DNA from: DAOMNN01 sp050486545
Lineage (GTDB): Bacteria; Pseudomonadota; Gammaproteobacteria; Burkholderiales; Rhodocyclaceae
NCBI GenBank assembly: GCA_050486545.1
Contig: JBJHDM010000011.1
Location: 10,225-74,224 of the forward strand
Length of the DNA stretch: 64,000 nucleotides
Direction of reading: 5' to 3'
Part shown: piece by piece, positions 17,757 to 26,048 of the stretch
Position numbering within the stretch: the stretch's first letter is position 1
Layout: each line of letters begins with the position of its first letter
The notes under the pieces: model-generated
Told to the model about the DNA's origin: nothing
The model's database searches: none
The model's input: only the letters and a program-made list of their open reading frames with translations
Translations under genes and position numbers: made by a program

Positions 17757-18209
17757 ATGTCAAGCATAACCGACTTCATGAGTCACGATCATCGCGAATG
17801 CGATGAACTCTTCGCCCAGGCAGAGAATGCCGCGTCCAAAGGCGACTGGGACACGGCGAAATCCGCCCTTCAGGCTTTCGTTGACGCCGTCGAAGCCCAT
17901 TTCTCCGCCGAGGAGAACACCCTTTTCCCGCGCTTCGAATCGGCCTCCGGCATGACCGGCGGCCCGACGCAGATGATGCGCCACGAACACGTCGAGATGC
18001 GCAGAAGCTTCGAGGCCATGAAGGACGCGCTCGAACGCCAGGACAAGGACGATTTCGCCGGTGAAGGCGAAACCCTGCTCATCATGATGCAGCAACACAA
18101 CATGAAGGAGGAGAACATCCTCTATCCGATGTGCGACAACCATCTTGCCGGGGAGCTCGCGACCCTGGAACCTGAAATCAAGCGGCAGTTGAAAGCGTCG
18201 GGCGCATGA
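17757..18209 (+). CDS. hemerythrin-like (HHE) domain protein, module 1
   Basis: 150 residues from ATG 17757, preceded by ACGGAGAAAC. The di-iron ligand set is present: H in SHDHRE, HFSAEE near residues 46-51, HEHVE in the middle, and HNMKEEN near the C-terminus. Proteins of this family bind oxygen or NO or help repair iron-sulfur centres. It overlaps the following DUF2249 gene by ATGA and is the first gene of a three-gene operon with an FNR-type box upstream. A role in nitric oxide handling is inferred from that context. Confidence 0.88.
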   Translation: MSSITDFMSHDHRECDELFAQAENAASKGDWDTAKSALQAFVDAVEAHFSAEENTLFPRFESASGMTGGPTQMMRHEHVEMRRSFEAMKDALERQDKDDFAGEGETLLIMMQQHNMKEENILYPMCDNHLAGELATLEPEIKRQLKASGA

Positions 18210-18421
18210 GCATCGTCGTCGACGCACGCGGACTCGAACCTCCGCGTCCATTCGAACTGGTCATGGAAGCACTTGCGGACTTGCCGTCCGGCGAGCGCAT
18301 GACCTTGATCCTCGATCGGATGCCGTGGCCGCTGTTCCGCGTGCTCGACCGCGAGAATTACCAGTACGAACACTGCATCCGCGAAGACGGCGCCGTCGAG
18401 ATCGGAATCACGGCACCATGA
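18206..18421 (+). CDS. DUF2249 domain protein, module 1
   Basis: 71 residues. It begins MSIVVDARGLEPPRPFELVMEAL and has the TusA-like fold pattern of DUF2249, with DRMPWPLFRVLDREN. ATG 18206 overlaps the hemerythrin stop, and its own stop overlaps the next ATG at 18418, so the three genes are translationally coupled. The function of DUF2249 is not established; it often occurs with hemerythrin domains in denitrifiers. Confidence 0.85.
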   Translation: MSIVVDARGLEPPRPFELVMEALADLPSGERMTLILDRMPWPLFRVLDRENYQYEHCIREDGAVEIGITAP

Positions 18422-19680
18422 TGACGGCAGGCAGTTCCCTCAGCTACGACGCGGCCCCGTCGTTCTCGACCCCGTTGCGCTTCTTTCTGACCGCCCCGGT
18501 CTTCGGCATGGCCGCAGGCATCATGCTGCTGCTGCTTCCCGACCTGCTCGATTCTCGTTGGACCCCGGGCGCATTGGCCATCACCCACCTGATCACGGTC
18601 GGGTTCATGCTCATGGTGATGGTCGGAGCGATGTTCCAGATCCTGCCGGTCGTCATGGGTGCGTCGCTCCCCTTCGCCGGAACGCTCGCGACCGTGATCC
18701 ACCTCGGACTGGTCACTGGCACGATCAGCCTGGTCTGGGGACTTGCCAGCATGACCCCGGACCTCCTGTTCGCCGCCGTGGTTCTCCTCGGCACCAGTTC
18801 AGCCTTGTTCCTGGCCGGTGCGTCCTGGGCGCTGTGGCATGCGCCCATCTCGCAGGCCAGCCAGCGCGACATGCGCCTGGCCCTGGCCTCCCTGGGCATC
18901 GCACTGATGCTCGGACTCGCCCTGGCGATGGTGCTCTCGCGCGGCCTGCCGCTGCCGTTGCTGACCCTGCTGAAACTGCATGTCGGCTGGGCCTGGCTCG
19001 GCGGCGTCGGCATCCTGCTCGCCGCAACGAGCTGGATCGTCGTTCCGATGTTCCAGATCACGCCGCCCTACCCTGCCTGGATGACCCGCTACTGGGCCGC
19101 AACCACCTGTGGAGCCCTGGTTCTCTGGAGCATCGGCGTCGTGTACGGCTTGTCTGCAGTGGAAGCGTTCCTGATCCTGCTGCTCACCGTTCTCGGCGCG
19201 GTGTTCGTGGGCGCGACCCTGCGTCTGCAACTGCGCTCGCGGCGCTCCAATCCGGATGCCACCTTCCGGATGTTCCAGTTCGGGATGGCAAGCCTGGCCG
19301 CCGGCATCGCGTGCGTCCTGGCGGCCCAGTATTTCGACCACCGCGTCCTGCCGGTCCTGGCCGGCATCCTGATCCTGTACGGCGGTTTCGTCAGCGTCAT
19401 CGAGGGCATGCTCTACAAGATCGTCCCGTTTCTGGCATGGCTCCATCTGGTTCAGGACGGGATCAAGGCTCCGAACATGCGCAAGCTCCAGCCGGACGCA
19501 CCCGTATGGTGGCAGATGCGCGTCCACATGGCGGCCGTGGTGGCCGTTGTAGTGGCCACGCTCGTAGGCAACGAAACCCTGATTAGATTGGGCGCGATCG
19601 TCGTCGTCGTCGAGTTCGCATGGCTCGCGGCCAACCTCGTCCGAGTCGTTCGTGCCTACCGGGTGGCGCAGGCGACCTGA
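18418..19680 (+). CDS. polytopic membrane protein related to NnrS / haem-copper-like family, module 1
   Basis: 420 residues from ATG 18418 (a second ATG follows at 18421), with about twelve hydrophobic helices. Conserved-looking histidines sit in ITHLITVGFMLMVMVG, LKLHVGWAWLGG and AWLHLVQDG, plus MFQITPPYPAW. The helix and histidine pattern resembles NnrS and other haem-containing membrane proteins of denitrifiers, but similarity to classical NnrS is not close enough to name it. It is the last gene of the hemerythrin-DUF2249 operon. A role in NO protection is inferred from position. Confidence 0.65.
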   Translation: MMTAGSSLSYDAAPSFSTPLRFFLTAPVFGMAAGIMLLLLPDLLDSRWTPGALAITHLITVGFMLMVMVGAMFQILPVVMGASLPFAGTLATVIHLGLVTGTISLVWGLASMTPDLLFAAVVLLGTSSALFLAGASWALWHAPISQASQRDMRLALASLGIALMLGLALAMVLSRGLPLPLLTLLKLHVGWAWLGGVGILLAATSWIVVPMFQITPPYPAWMTRYWAATTCGALVLWSIGVVYGLSAVEAFLILLLTVLGAVFVGATLRLQLRSRRSNPDATFRMFQFGMASLAAGIACVLAAQYFDHRVLPVLAGILILYGGFVSVIEGMLYKIVPFLAWLHLVQDGIKAPNMRKLQPDAPVWWQMRVHMAAVVAVVVATLVGNETLIRLGAIVVVVEFAWLAANLVRVVRAYRVAQAT

Positions 19681-19717
19681 GCCAGACCTAGTTCTTTCGG
19701 CCTAGTTCCTAGACCAT

Positions 19718-19739
19718 CCGACCAATTGTCATCGGTCGG
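19718..19739. repeat. inverted repeat upstream of the Crp/Fnr gene
   Basis: CCGACC at 19718-19723 pairs with GGTCGG at 19734-19739 around a 10-nt spacer. It could end the upstream operon or be an operator; no T-run follows and no matching site was seen elsewhere. A direct repeat CCTAGTTC lies just upstream (19687 and 19701). Confidence 0.3.
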
Positions 19740-19808
19740 CCATCACCCTAGCATCGACCTGTCGGGCTAAAGCACTGTTCCATCAGGCCCCTTTCAGGAT
19801 TTTTCGCC

Positions 19809-20573
19809 ATGGGTGGTATCGATTTCGACCTTCCGACCAGGATGGCGCCGCAAGCGCGTCGGAACACGCTCGACGCACTTCCGGCAACGCATCGCATGCT
19901 GGCCGAGATGCCCATCCTGCGCGACATCCATTTCGACACCATCGCGCTGCTCGCAAAAGGCACCCGCATACTCGAGCTGGGGCGCGACGCCCGCGTCTTC
20001 GACCGTGGTTCGCATCCAGCCGGCCTCTACTTCGTCGTATCCGGGGGAGTCAAGCTGATGTCCCTCGGACCGGACAAACGCGCCCGGGTCGTGGAACTGT
20101 TCCAACCATGCGGAATGTTCGGCGAGATCGGCGTCTTCACCGGGTCCGCCTACCGCACCTGGACCCAGACGATCGCGCCTTCGACGCTGCTCGAAGTCAG
20201 CCGGGACTGCGCGCTGGCGGCGGTCGATTACGATCACAAGCTCGCCGTTCGGATGCTCACCGCCGTAACCATGCGGACCCAGCAACTGATCGACAGCATC
20301 AGCTGCACTTCGCCCAGCACGGCCGGGGTTCGCGTCGCGGCATACCTGCTCGAACTTGCGGAACGTTCCGGCTCGCCCGATGGACCGGTCCTCCTGCCCG
20401 CGTCCAAGGGCACGATCGCATCGCTGCTCAACCTGTCGCAGGAAAGCCTTTCGAGGGTATTGCGTCGCATGAAGGACGCGGGACTCCTCATGGTCAGTGG
20501 TCGCAGGATCCGGATTCACGACCGCCAGGGACTGACCCGAATGCTTTGTGCGGACGCCCACGACACGGTTTGA
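19809..20573 (+). CDS. Crp/Fnr-family regulator, DNR-like
   Basis: 254 residues. The cyclic-nucleotide-binding fold covers about 30-150 (LYFVVSGGVKLM, then GEIGVFTG). The C-terminal winged helix has the recognition helix NLSQESLSRVLRRM. Its E-x-x-S-R pattern is the one that reads TTGAT half-sites in FNR and DNR. The N-terminal four-cysteine cluster of FNR is absent, so it is not an oxygen sensor of the FNR type. DNR-type proteins sense NO through haem. It lies between hemerythrin module 1 and narXL. It is the obvious candidate to act on the FNR/DNR-type boxes in this window. Confidence 0.85.
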   Translation: MGGIDFDLPTRMAPQARRNTLDALPATHRMLAEMPILRDIHFDTIALLAKGTRILELGRDARVFDRGSHPAGLYFVVSGGVKLMSLGPDKRARVVELFQPCGMFGEIGVFTGSAYRTWTQTIAPSTLLEVSRDCALAAVDYDHKLAVRMLTAVTMRTQQLIDSISCTSPSTAGVRVAAYLLELAERSGSPDGPVLLPASKGTIASLLNLSQESLSRVLRRMKDAGLLMVSGRRIRIHDRQGLTRMLCADAHDTV

Positions 20574-20613
20574 AACCCTCGAGCCTCCCGAAACGCCCAC
20601 CGCCCGCGGGCGT

Positions 20614-20627
20614 TTGACTCCTGTCAA
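20614..20627 (+). promoter_or_regulatory. FNR/DNR-type box before narX
   Basis: TTGAC-TCCT-GTCAA is a perfect inverted repeat of the DNR type. A -10-like TAGAGT lies at 20651-20656, 23 nt downstream, close to the class II arrangement. Confidence 0.6.
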
Positions 20628-20766
20628 CGACGCGTGAATTCAATGTCTTGTAGAGTTTCGATGGCCGGCCATCCGGATGCTGGCGACTGCGAGCGGGTCT
20701 CATCCTTTCGCATGCAATCGAATCCGCAATGACACGGAATACGCCGCCCTGCTCACACCCCGAAAG

Positions 20767-22707
20767 ATGACCGGTGCGCAAAGGCTCTCCACCAAGATCA
20801 TCAGCATCCTGGTGGCGTTCTTCATCGTCTCGCTGACCGCGATCGGGATGACGCTACTGGCTTCGTGGAAGCTGGAAGGCGGCGCGGCGGCCATCAACGA
20901 CACGGGCAGCCTGCGTATCCGGACCTACCGGATCGCACACCAGCTCGCACGTGCCGACACGCACATGGAGGACCCCGCCGCGTTCGCAGCCCGAATCGAA
21001 GAGGAGCTAGAGGGGGTCGAGGAGATCCTGCAGCGCCTCGCAAAGGGCGACCCGACGCGGCCTCTGTTCGTCCCCCAGGATCAGGGGATCCCGGACGACG
21101 TGCTGCAATTCACCGACTTCTGGTCGAGCCGGATCCGTCCGGTCCTGTTCGTGCTGATGAACGACCCGAACCCCGGGATCCTTCGCCGGACCATGCGGGA
21201 CATGGATCGCAACGTGAAGACCTTCGTGGACAGCGTCAACGCCGTCGTATTCAAGATGGAGCAAAGTCACGTCCGCCAGCTCAACGTGCTCCGCGCATCG
21301 CAGGCCCTGCTCGTCGTCCTCGCCCTGGTGGGTACGGCAATCCTGATCCGCTTCTTCTACTCGCTCGTGGTCCGCCCGGTCGACGAACTGTCCAAGGCGA
21401 TCCGGAGCATGGAGCAGGAGGATTTCTCGGCCCGGGTGCCGATCCTGACCCGGGACGAGTTCGGCGAACTGTCCGAAGGCTTCAACAAGATGGCTACGCA
21501 CCTGCAATGCCTCTACGAAACACTGGAGGAGCGGGTTGCCGAAAAGACGCATGACCTGACCACCAAGAATCGCGAACTCGAGATTCTCTACGCCACGAGC
21601 GGCTTTCTGCATGAGCCGAACGACATCGACAGCCTGTGCAGGGGATTCCTCGAACATGTCCAGAGCACCCTCGGTGCGACGGCAAGCTCGGTACGCCTGC
21701 TCGATGCGGAATCGGAAAATCTGTACATCACGGTTTCCGAAGGGCTGGATCAACCCTTTCTGGACCGAGAAGCCGTGCTGTCCTGTGGATCCTGTCTGTG
21801 CACCGAGGCAGCCCGTCGCAACCTGACCATCATGGTCGACGTCGACCGCCCGGATGCGCCGATGAAAATGGACACCTGTCGCGCAGCCGGTTTCCGCGCC
21901 GTCTCCGTGGCGGCCATTACGGTCAACAAGCGCCCGATCGGCGTCTTCAATCTGTATTTCCGGGACCCCAGCCCGCTCGACAAGTCGGACGAGCAACTGC
22001 TCGAAACACTCGGGCAACAACTGGGCACCGCGATCCAGAGCTTGCGACTGCAGGCGCGATCACGCGAAGTCGCGGTCTTCGAGGAACGCAACATGCTCGC
22101 GCGCGAACTCCACGATTCGATCGCACAGGGGCTGGCGTTCCTGAACCTGCAGGTTCAGCTTCTGGAACGCGCTCTCGAGAACGACGATACGGAAGAGATG
22201 AAGGGAATCGTCGCGATGATTCGACAGGGCGTGCAGGAGGGCTACGATGACGTACGCGAGCTGATGGTTCATTTCCGTGCCCGCGTCGATCAGCAGGATC
22301 TCGATGCCGCCATCTCCGCCGCACTTTCACGACTGGCCGAACAGACGGGCATTTCGACCCATTTCGACGTCCAGGGCGACGCCGCACCCCTCGAAGCGGA
22401 GACCGAAACCCAGATGCTCTACATCGTGCTGGAGGCCTTGTCGAACGTGCGCAAGCACGCGCAGGCACGCTCGATCACCGTCATCCTGCGTCGCACGCTG
22501 GAAGGCCTCACGGTCACCGTGCGCGACGACGGCAGCGGTTTCGACGTAGCGGAAGTGAAGGAAGACGCGCAACCCGACCATATCGGACTCGAGATCATGC
22601 GCGAGCGGGCGTCGCGCGTTGGAGGCCGGGTGGAAGTACGCTCATCGCGGGGACGGGGAACCGAAATCCGTCTCGAGATACCCAGACTGAACGAGGAGAC
22701 CCACTGA
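20767..22707 (+). CDS. narX: NarX-type sensor histidine kinase
   Basis: 646 residues from ATG 20767 (ATG 20677 would add 30 residues without family match). TM1 is at about 12-35. The periplasmic part starts with the P-box INDTGSLRIRTYRI, the nitrate-binding signature of NarX and NarQ. TM2 is at about 180-205, followed by HAMP, then a GAF-like region with several cysteines (SCGSCLCTEAARR), the HisKA_3 phospho-acceptor ARELHDSIAQG, and an HATPase domain with DDGSGFD. It would sense nitrate or nitrite and phosphorylate NarL. Its stop overlaps the response regulator start (TGATG). Confidence 0.9.
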   Translation: MTGAQRLSTKIISILVAFFIVSLTAIGMTLLASWKLEGGAAAINDTGSLRIRTYRIAHQLARADTHMEDPAAFAARIEEELEGVEEILQRLAKGDPTRPLFVPQDQGIPDDVLQFTDFWSSRIRPVLFVLMNDPNPGILRRTMRDMDRNVKTFVDSVNAVVFKMEQSHVRQLNVLRASQALLVVLALVGTAILIRFFYSLVVRPVDELSKAIRSMEQEDFSARVPILTRDEFGELSEGFNKMATHLQCLYETLEERVAEKTHDLTTKNRELEILYATSGFLHEPNDIDSLCRGFLEHVQSTLGATASSVRLLDAESENLYITVSEGLDQPFLDREAVLSCGSCLCTEAARRNLTIMVDVDRPDAPMKMDTCRAAGFRAVSVAAITVNKRPIGVFNLYFRDPSPLDKSDEQLLETLGQQLGTAIQSLRLQARSREVAVFEERNMLARELHDSIAQGLAFLNLQVQLLERALENDDTEEMKGIVAMIRQGVQEGYDDVRELMVHFRARVDQQDLDAAISAALSRLAEQTGISTHFDVQGDAAPLEAETETQMLYIVLEALSNVRKHAQARSITVILRRTLEGLTVTVRDDGSGFDVAEVKEDAQPDHIGLEIMRERASRVGGRVEVRSSRGRGTEIRLEIPRLNEETH

Positions 22708-23387
22708 TGTCCGAGACCATACGCGTACTGCTCGTCGACGACCACGCACTGTTCCGCAGCGGAATCCGGTCCCTGCTGCAGCGCCACCCCGATTTCGAAG
22801 TGGTCGGCGAAGCGGGTGACGGCATGGAAGGAGTCAAGCGCGCAGGACAGCTTCGACCCGATGTCGTCCTGCTCGATCTGCACATGCCGGGGCTTTCGGG
22901 CAAGGAGACCGCGCGTCTGCTCACGCGGGAGGTTCCGGAATCGCACGTGCTGATGCTCACCGTCTCCGAGGATGCGGACGACCTGCTCGAGACCCTGCGC
23001 TCCGGGGCATCGGGTTACCTGCTGAAGAACATCGCAGCCGACACCTTGCTCTCCGCCGTACGCACGGCTGCACACGGCGAATCGGTGATCTCTCCCCAGA
23101 TGATGGCCAAACTGCTCCGGAGCGCCAGCGGGTCGGAGTCGCCGCGGACTGCGCTCGCCGGCATGAAGCCGGCCGACCGCGACAAGCTCACACCCCGCGA
23201 ACGCGAGATCCTGTCATTCATCGCACGCGGCCTGAGCAACAAGGAAATCGCAAGGGAACTGGAAGTCGCGGAGAGCACGGTCAAGATTCACGTGCAGAAC
23301 ATGCTGCGCAAGCTGAACCTTTCGAGTCGGGTACAGGCCGCCGTCTACGCAGTCGAACATGGCATCGGCCTGCCTCCCGACCAGTAG
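22707..23387 (+). CDS. narL: NarL-type response regulator
   Basis: 226 residues. The receiver domain has the acidic pair VDDH, the phospho-aspartate in VVLLDLHMPG, and the lysine in GYLLKNIA. The LuxR-type HTH is at about 160-215 (LTPREREILSFIARGLSNKEIA). One nucleotide is shared with the narX stop, so the pair is one operon. NarL controls nitrate-respiration genes; no nar operon is in this window. The gene converges with nnrS. Confidence 0.9.
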   Translation: MSETIRVLLVDDHALFRSGIRSLLQRHPDFEVVGEAGDGMEGVKRAGQLRPDVVLLDLHMPGLSGKETARLLTREVPESHVLMLTVSEDADDLLETLRSGASGYLLKNIAADTLLSAVRTAAHGESVISPQMMAKLLRSASGSESPRTALAGMKPADRDKLTPREREILSFIARGLSNKEIARELEVAESTVKIHVQNMLRKLNLSSRVQAAVYAVEHGIGLPPDQ

Positions 23388-23447
23388 ACTCGCCCCGGGG
23401 ACGCGGACCTCTTGGTCAGCGGCCCGGAACCGCAACGGACCTCCCGT

Positions 23448-24641
23448 TCAGGGCTGGCCGTCCGCCCGTGGCCGGATGAGCCAGGGGCCGAAGCGAAATA
23501 CGAACAGTGCCAGGCCGGCGGAAAAGCACAGCCCACTCGCCACGAGGGCGATCGACGCCAGCGGACCGGGCGCCACGGAAACCAGGCGCAGCACGGTCGC
23601 CGCGAGAACCAACCAGAATGCAGCGGACATCGGGGGCGGCAGGCGCAGCGGCCGACCGGTATGTCCGAGCGCCGTTCGGCTCATCATCCCCAGGGTCAGC
23701 AGCCCGATCCCTCCCACCGCGATGCTGTGGATCGCCGCGCTGGTGAGCGCAGGCCACCACGCCAGCGCAATCGGATAGAGGCCGACTCCGATCGCGGTGC
23801 ATCCGTACCCGGCGAACAACACCCACAGCAACGGCTGGCCGATCACCTTCGGGCTCCACCAGCGAGCGAGCTGGACGAGGTTGACGCCCGCCCCGACCAA
23901 CCCGAGTGCAACACTGGCCGGCGGAGGACCGTCCAGGGCGACCAGCATGGCCATCGCGAGCGGAGCGGCCACGGCAACGAAACTGAGGGCACGGTGGTTC
24001 ACCACTTGCGGAGTCTGCAGGGCGCGACTGGTGAAGAAGGCGATCACGCGCATGCCCATGAAGAAGATCACTGCCGCAACGATGAGCAGTCCCACGTGCA
24101 GCAATTGACGCGGATTCAGCATCCACTGCCCCGCGACCGCGAGATGGAACACCAGGTTGGCACTCGCAAAGGCAACCAGCAACAACGGCACGACGTAGTT
24201 CCGAACGTTGCGCGTACGCAGCACCGGCACCGCAAGCAGCCATGCAGCCGTCAGGAAGAAGAGGACCGAGAAGGCGCCTCCCCACCACGCCGACCCCGGA
24301 ACCGCGAGAAGCAACACCCGCGCCAGCACCCACACCACCGCCAGGACCGCGAGCACGGCGCCCCGTACGGGAGGTTGCCCCGTCCACGTCGCAACCGCGG
24401 TCAACAGGAAGCCGACGATGATCGCGCCAGCATAGCCCCAGATCATCTCGTGGCCGTGCCACAGGAATCCCGGCAAGGCCCGTGTTCCGCCGATGCCGAA
24501 GGCCCATGCGGCAATGAACAGAGCTGCCTGGATCGCGGCCAGCAGATAGAACGGTCGGAACGCCATCGACAGGAACGGCTTCCAACCCGGACGCTGGTCG
24601 ATTCCGCGTGCCGGCTCGTCGATCCGGAGCAACACCGCCAT
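23448..24641 (-). CDS. nnrS: NnrS family haem- and copper-type membrane protein
   Basis: 397 residues from ATG 24641 (MAVLLRIDEPARG). Twelve TM helices are predicted. NnrS signatures are KPFLSMAFRPFYLLAA, WHGHEMIWGYAGAIIVGFLLTAVATWTG, HVGLLIVAAVIFFMGMRVI, and HSIAVGGIGLLTLGMMSRTALGHTGR. NnrS proteins relieve nitrosative stress in denitrifiers; the mechanism is not settled. The start is 2 bp from the hemerythrin stop, so it is the third gene of the DUF2249-hemerythrin-nnrS operon controlled from the NsrR-like sites at 25428-25476. Confidence 0.92.
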   Translation of the reverse strand: MAVLLRIDEPARGIDQRPGWKPFLSMAFRPFYLLAAIQAALFIAAWAFGIGGTRALPGFLWHGHEMIWGYAGAIIVGFLLTAVATWTGQPPVRGAVLAVLAVVWVLARVLLLAVPGSAWWGGAFSVLFFLTAAWLLAVPVLRTRNVRNYVVPLLLVAFASANLVFHLAVAGQWMLNPRQLLHVGLLIVAAVIFFMGMRVIAFFTSRALQTPQVVNHRALSFVAVAAPLAMAMLVALDGPPPASVALGLVGAGVNLVQLARWWSPKVIGQPLLWVLFAGYGCTAIGVGLYPIALAWWPALTSAAIHSIAVGGIGLLTLGMMSRTALGHTGRPLRLPPPMSAAFWLVLAATVLRLVSVAPGPLASIALVASGLCFSAGLALFVFRFGPWLIRPRADGQP

Positions 24642-24643
24642 CG

Positions 24644-25117
24644 TCAGTACCCGCCGAGATTCACGCCGTGCATGGCGGCACGGCCGCCCATCCACACCGG
24701 TGCGTCGCGATCGAACGCTGGATCGCCGCGACCGTCGCAGTCACGATCGGCATTCCAGTACTTTTCCAGGAATGGGAACATCTCACGTTCCTCGAAGCGA
24801 ACGTGCGACTCCAGGAGGCGTCCGAGGCAATCCAGTGCCCTGCCCTGAACGGCCTGCGCGAGCAGCGAACGCAGTTCGACGTGTTCGGCACACAAGCGTT
24901 CGGCCAGATCGGACCGCCCACAGCGCCAGAGTACCGGCAGCAGACGCACTTCTTCCTCGTCGAAATGAAACTCCAGGTCGATCCGCAACTTCTCGACGGC
25001 CGCCACGGCCTCGGTGGCGGCACCGGGCGACGCCGGCGCCATGCGCAGCCGGCGCGCAAGGCTCAGCGCAGCGTGGTGCTCACGCGAAAGATCCACCAAT
25101 CGATCGTGTCGCTTCAT
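24644..25117 (-). CDS. hemerythrin-like (HHE) domain protein, module 2
   Basis: 157 residues. Ligand motifs SREHHAA, HFDEEE, AEHVE and HVRFEE give a full di-iron set. A C-terminal tail of about 35 residues after LEKYWNAD is rich in Asp and Gly and is not part of the four-helix bundle. GAGGA precedes the ATG at 25117 by seven bases. It lies between DUF2249 and nnrS on the minus strand and shares their promoter. It mirrors module 1 (hemerythrin, DUF2249, NnrS-like) but with a different gene order. Confidence 0.88.
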   Translation of the reverse strand: MKRHDRLVDLSREHHAALSLARRLRMAPASPGAATEAVAAVEKLRIDLEFHFDEEEVRLLPVLWRCGRSDLAERLCAEHVELRSLLAQAVQGRALDCLGRLLESHVRFEEREMFPFLEKYWNADRDCDGRGDPAFDRDAPVWMGGRAAMHGVNLGGY

Positions 25118-25127
25118 TTCGAAGTCC

Positions 25128-25388
25128 TCATCCCGCGATCAGGAAATCGATCACGACGCCGTCGACATCCCGCGAAACATACTCGGCACGAACCGCATCG
25201 CCGTACCGTGCGGCAATCTGCTGCAGCAGCGGAAGCGGATCGTGATCGTTGCGGAAACGCATGGTCTCGCCCGGACCGAGCGCTTCCAGGGCGGCGAAGA
25301 TCGCCGCGTGGCGAAAGCGCTTGGCGATTCCGGACGCGTCGAAGACGTAGGGGGGATTTCCGGCGAGCGGCTGATGACAGGCGTGCAT
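25128..25388 (-). CDS. DUF2249 domain protein, module 2
   Basis: 86 residues, with AGGAGAAA before the ATG at 25388. PYVFDASGIAKRFRHAAIFAALEAL and MRFRNDHDPLPLLQQI follow the DUF2249 pattern. It is the first gene of the operon that includes hemerythrin and nnrS. Function unknown; regulation by NsrR is predicted from the two sites upstream. Confidence 0.83.
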   Translation of the reverse strand: MHACHQPLAGNPPYVFDASGIAKRFRHAAIFAALEALGPGETMRFRNDHDPLPLLQQIAARYGDAVRAEYVSRDVDGVVIDFLIAG

Positions 25389-25427
25389 GGCAGTTTCTCC
25401 TGGGTTCGGGGGTCAAACGCAACACTG

Positions 25428-25450
25428 AAGATGAATATATTTTGATTCTT
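25428..25450. promoter_or_regulatory. NsrR-like operator, site A
   Basis: The 23-bp stretch begins AAGATGAAT and ends TTGATTCTT, agreeing with the NsrR palindrome (AAGATGYATTT-N-AAATRCATCTT) at about 15 of 22 positions. It lies 39 bp from the DUF2249 start codon and probably represses that operon. Confidence 0.55.
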
Positions 25451-25453
25451 TCG

Positions 25454-25476
25454 AAGAGTCAACTTTTGTGCATCTT
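25454..25476. promoter_or_regulatory. NsrR-like operator, site B
   Basis: A second 23-bp site begins AAGAGTCA and ends TGTGCATCTT; the right half is near-perfect. It lies three bases from site A and covers the region where a -35 for the nsrR promoter would sit (TATAAT follows at 25491-25496), suggesting autoregulation. Confidence 0.55.
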
Positions 25477-25490
25477 TTATCCGAAGCCCC

Positions 25491-25496
25491 TATAAT
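25491..25496 (+). promoter_or_regulatory. nsrR -10 element
   Basis: A perfect TATAAT lies 38 bp before the nsrR ATG. The region 15-22 nt upstream is inside NsrR-like site B. Confidence 0.6.
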
Positions 25497-25534
25497 GGGT
25501 ACAACGACTGGCACAAGAACACGGAGCCTGCCCG

Positions 25535-25972
25535 ATGCATATCACCCAGCACACCGACTACGCCCTGCGCGTCCTGATCTACCTGGGCGAGAACCCCGAA
25601 CGCCTGGCTACGATCGCCGAGATCTCGGAGCGATTCGAGATCTCGCGCAGCCACCTGATGAAGGTGGTCAACCAGCTCGTACGCGAGGGCTTCGTGGAGG
25701 GTCTCCGCGGAAAGGGCGGCGGTCTGCGGCTCGGCAAGGACGCAAATCGGATCAAGGTCGGCGACGTCGTCCGCCGCATGGAACGCGGCCTGAATCTGGT
25801 CGAATGCTTCGGCAAGAACAACAACTGCCTGCTCGATCCGGGCTGCAAGCTCAAGACCGCCCTGGCCAACGCCCTGAAGGCCTTTCTGACGAGTCTCGAC
25901 GAAGTCACCCTCGCCGACCTGCTCGGCACGCCGAACACCCGCCTGCTCCACGTCATGCGCCAGGTCGCCTGA
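25535..25972 (+). CDS. nsrR: Rrf2-family NO-sensing repressor NsrR
   Basis: 145 residues. The winged HTH is at 1-60 (HITQHTDYALRVLIYL, EISRSHLMKVVNQLV). The iron-sulfur ligand cysteines C91, C98 and C104 lie in VECFGKNNNCLLDPGCKLK, the NsrR arrangement, which separates it from IscR. NsrR represses NO-detoxification genes until its cluster is nitrosylated. Sites resembling its operator flank the gene (25428-25476) and occur at 29475-29497. Confidence 0.93.
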   Translation: MHITQHTDYALRVLIYLGENPERLATIAEISERFEISRSHLMKVVNQLVREGFVEGLRGKGGGLRLGKDANRIKVGDVVRRMERGLNLVECFGKNNNCLLDPGCKLKTALANALKAFLTSLDEVTLADLLGTPNTRLLHVMRQVA

Positions 25973-26048
25973 ACACCGGTCGGACACATGCCCGGGCCCT
26001 GGCATTCAAGCAGGTCCCGGTGAGGCCGGCCGGGACAGGCTGCCCGGA

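Noticed and set aside
19726..19739. TTGTC-N4-GTCGG before the Crp/Fnr gene, considered as an autoregulatory FNR/DNR box
   Set aside because: Two mismatches in the right half and no -10-like hexamer at the 22-23 nt distance seen for the other boxes.
25443..25463. TTGAT and GTCAA half-sites before nsrR, looked at as an FNR box
   Set aside because: The halves are separated by 11 bases instead of 4; the region is better explained by two NsrR-like sites.
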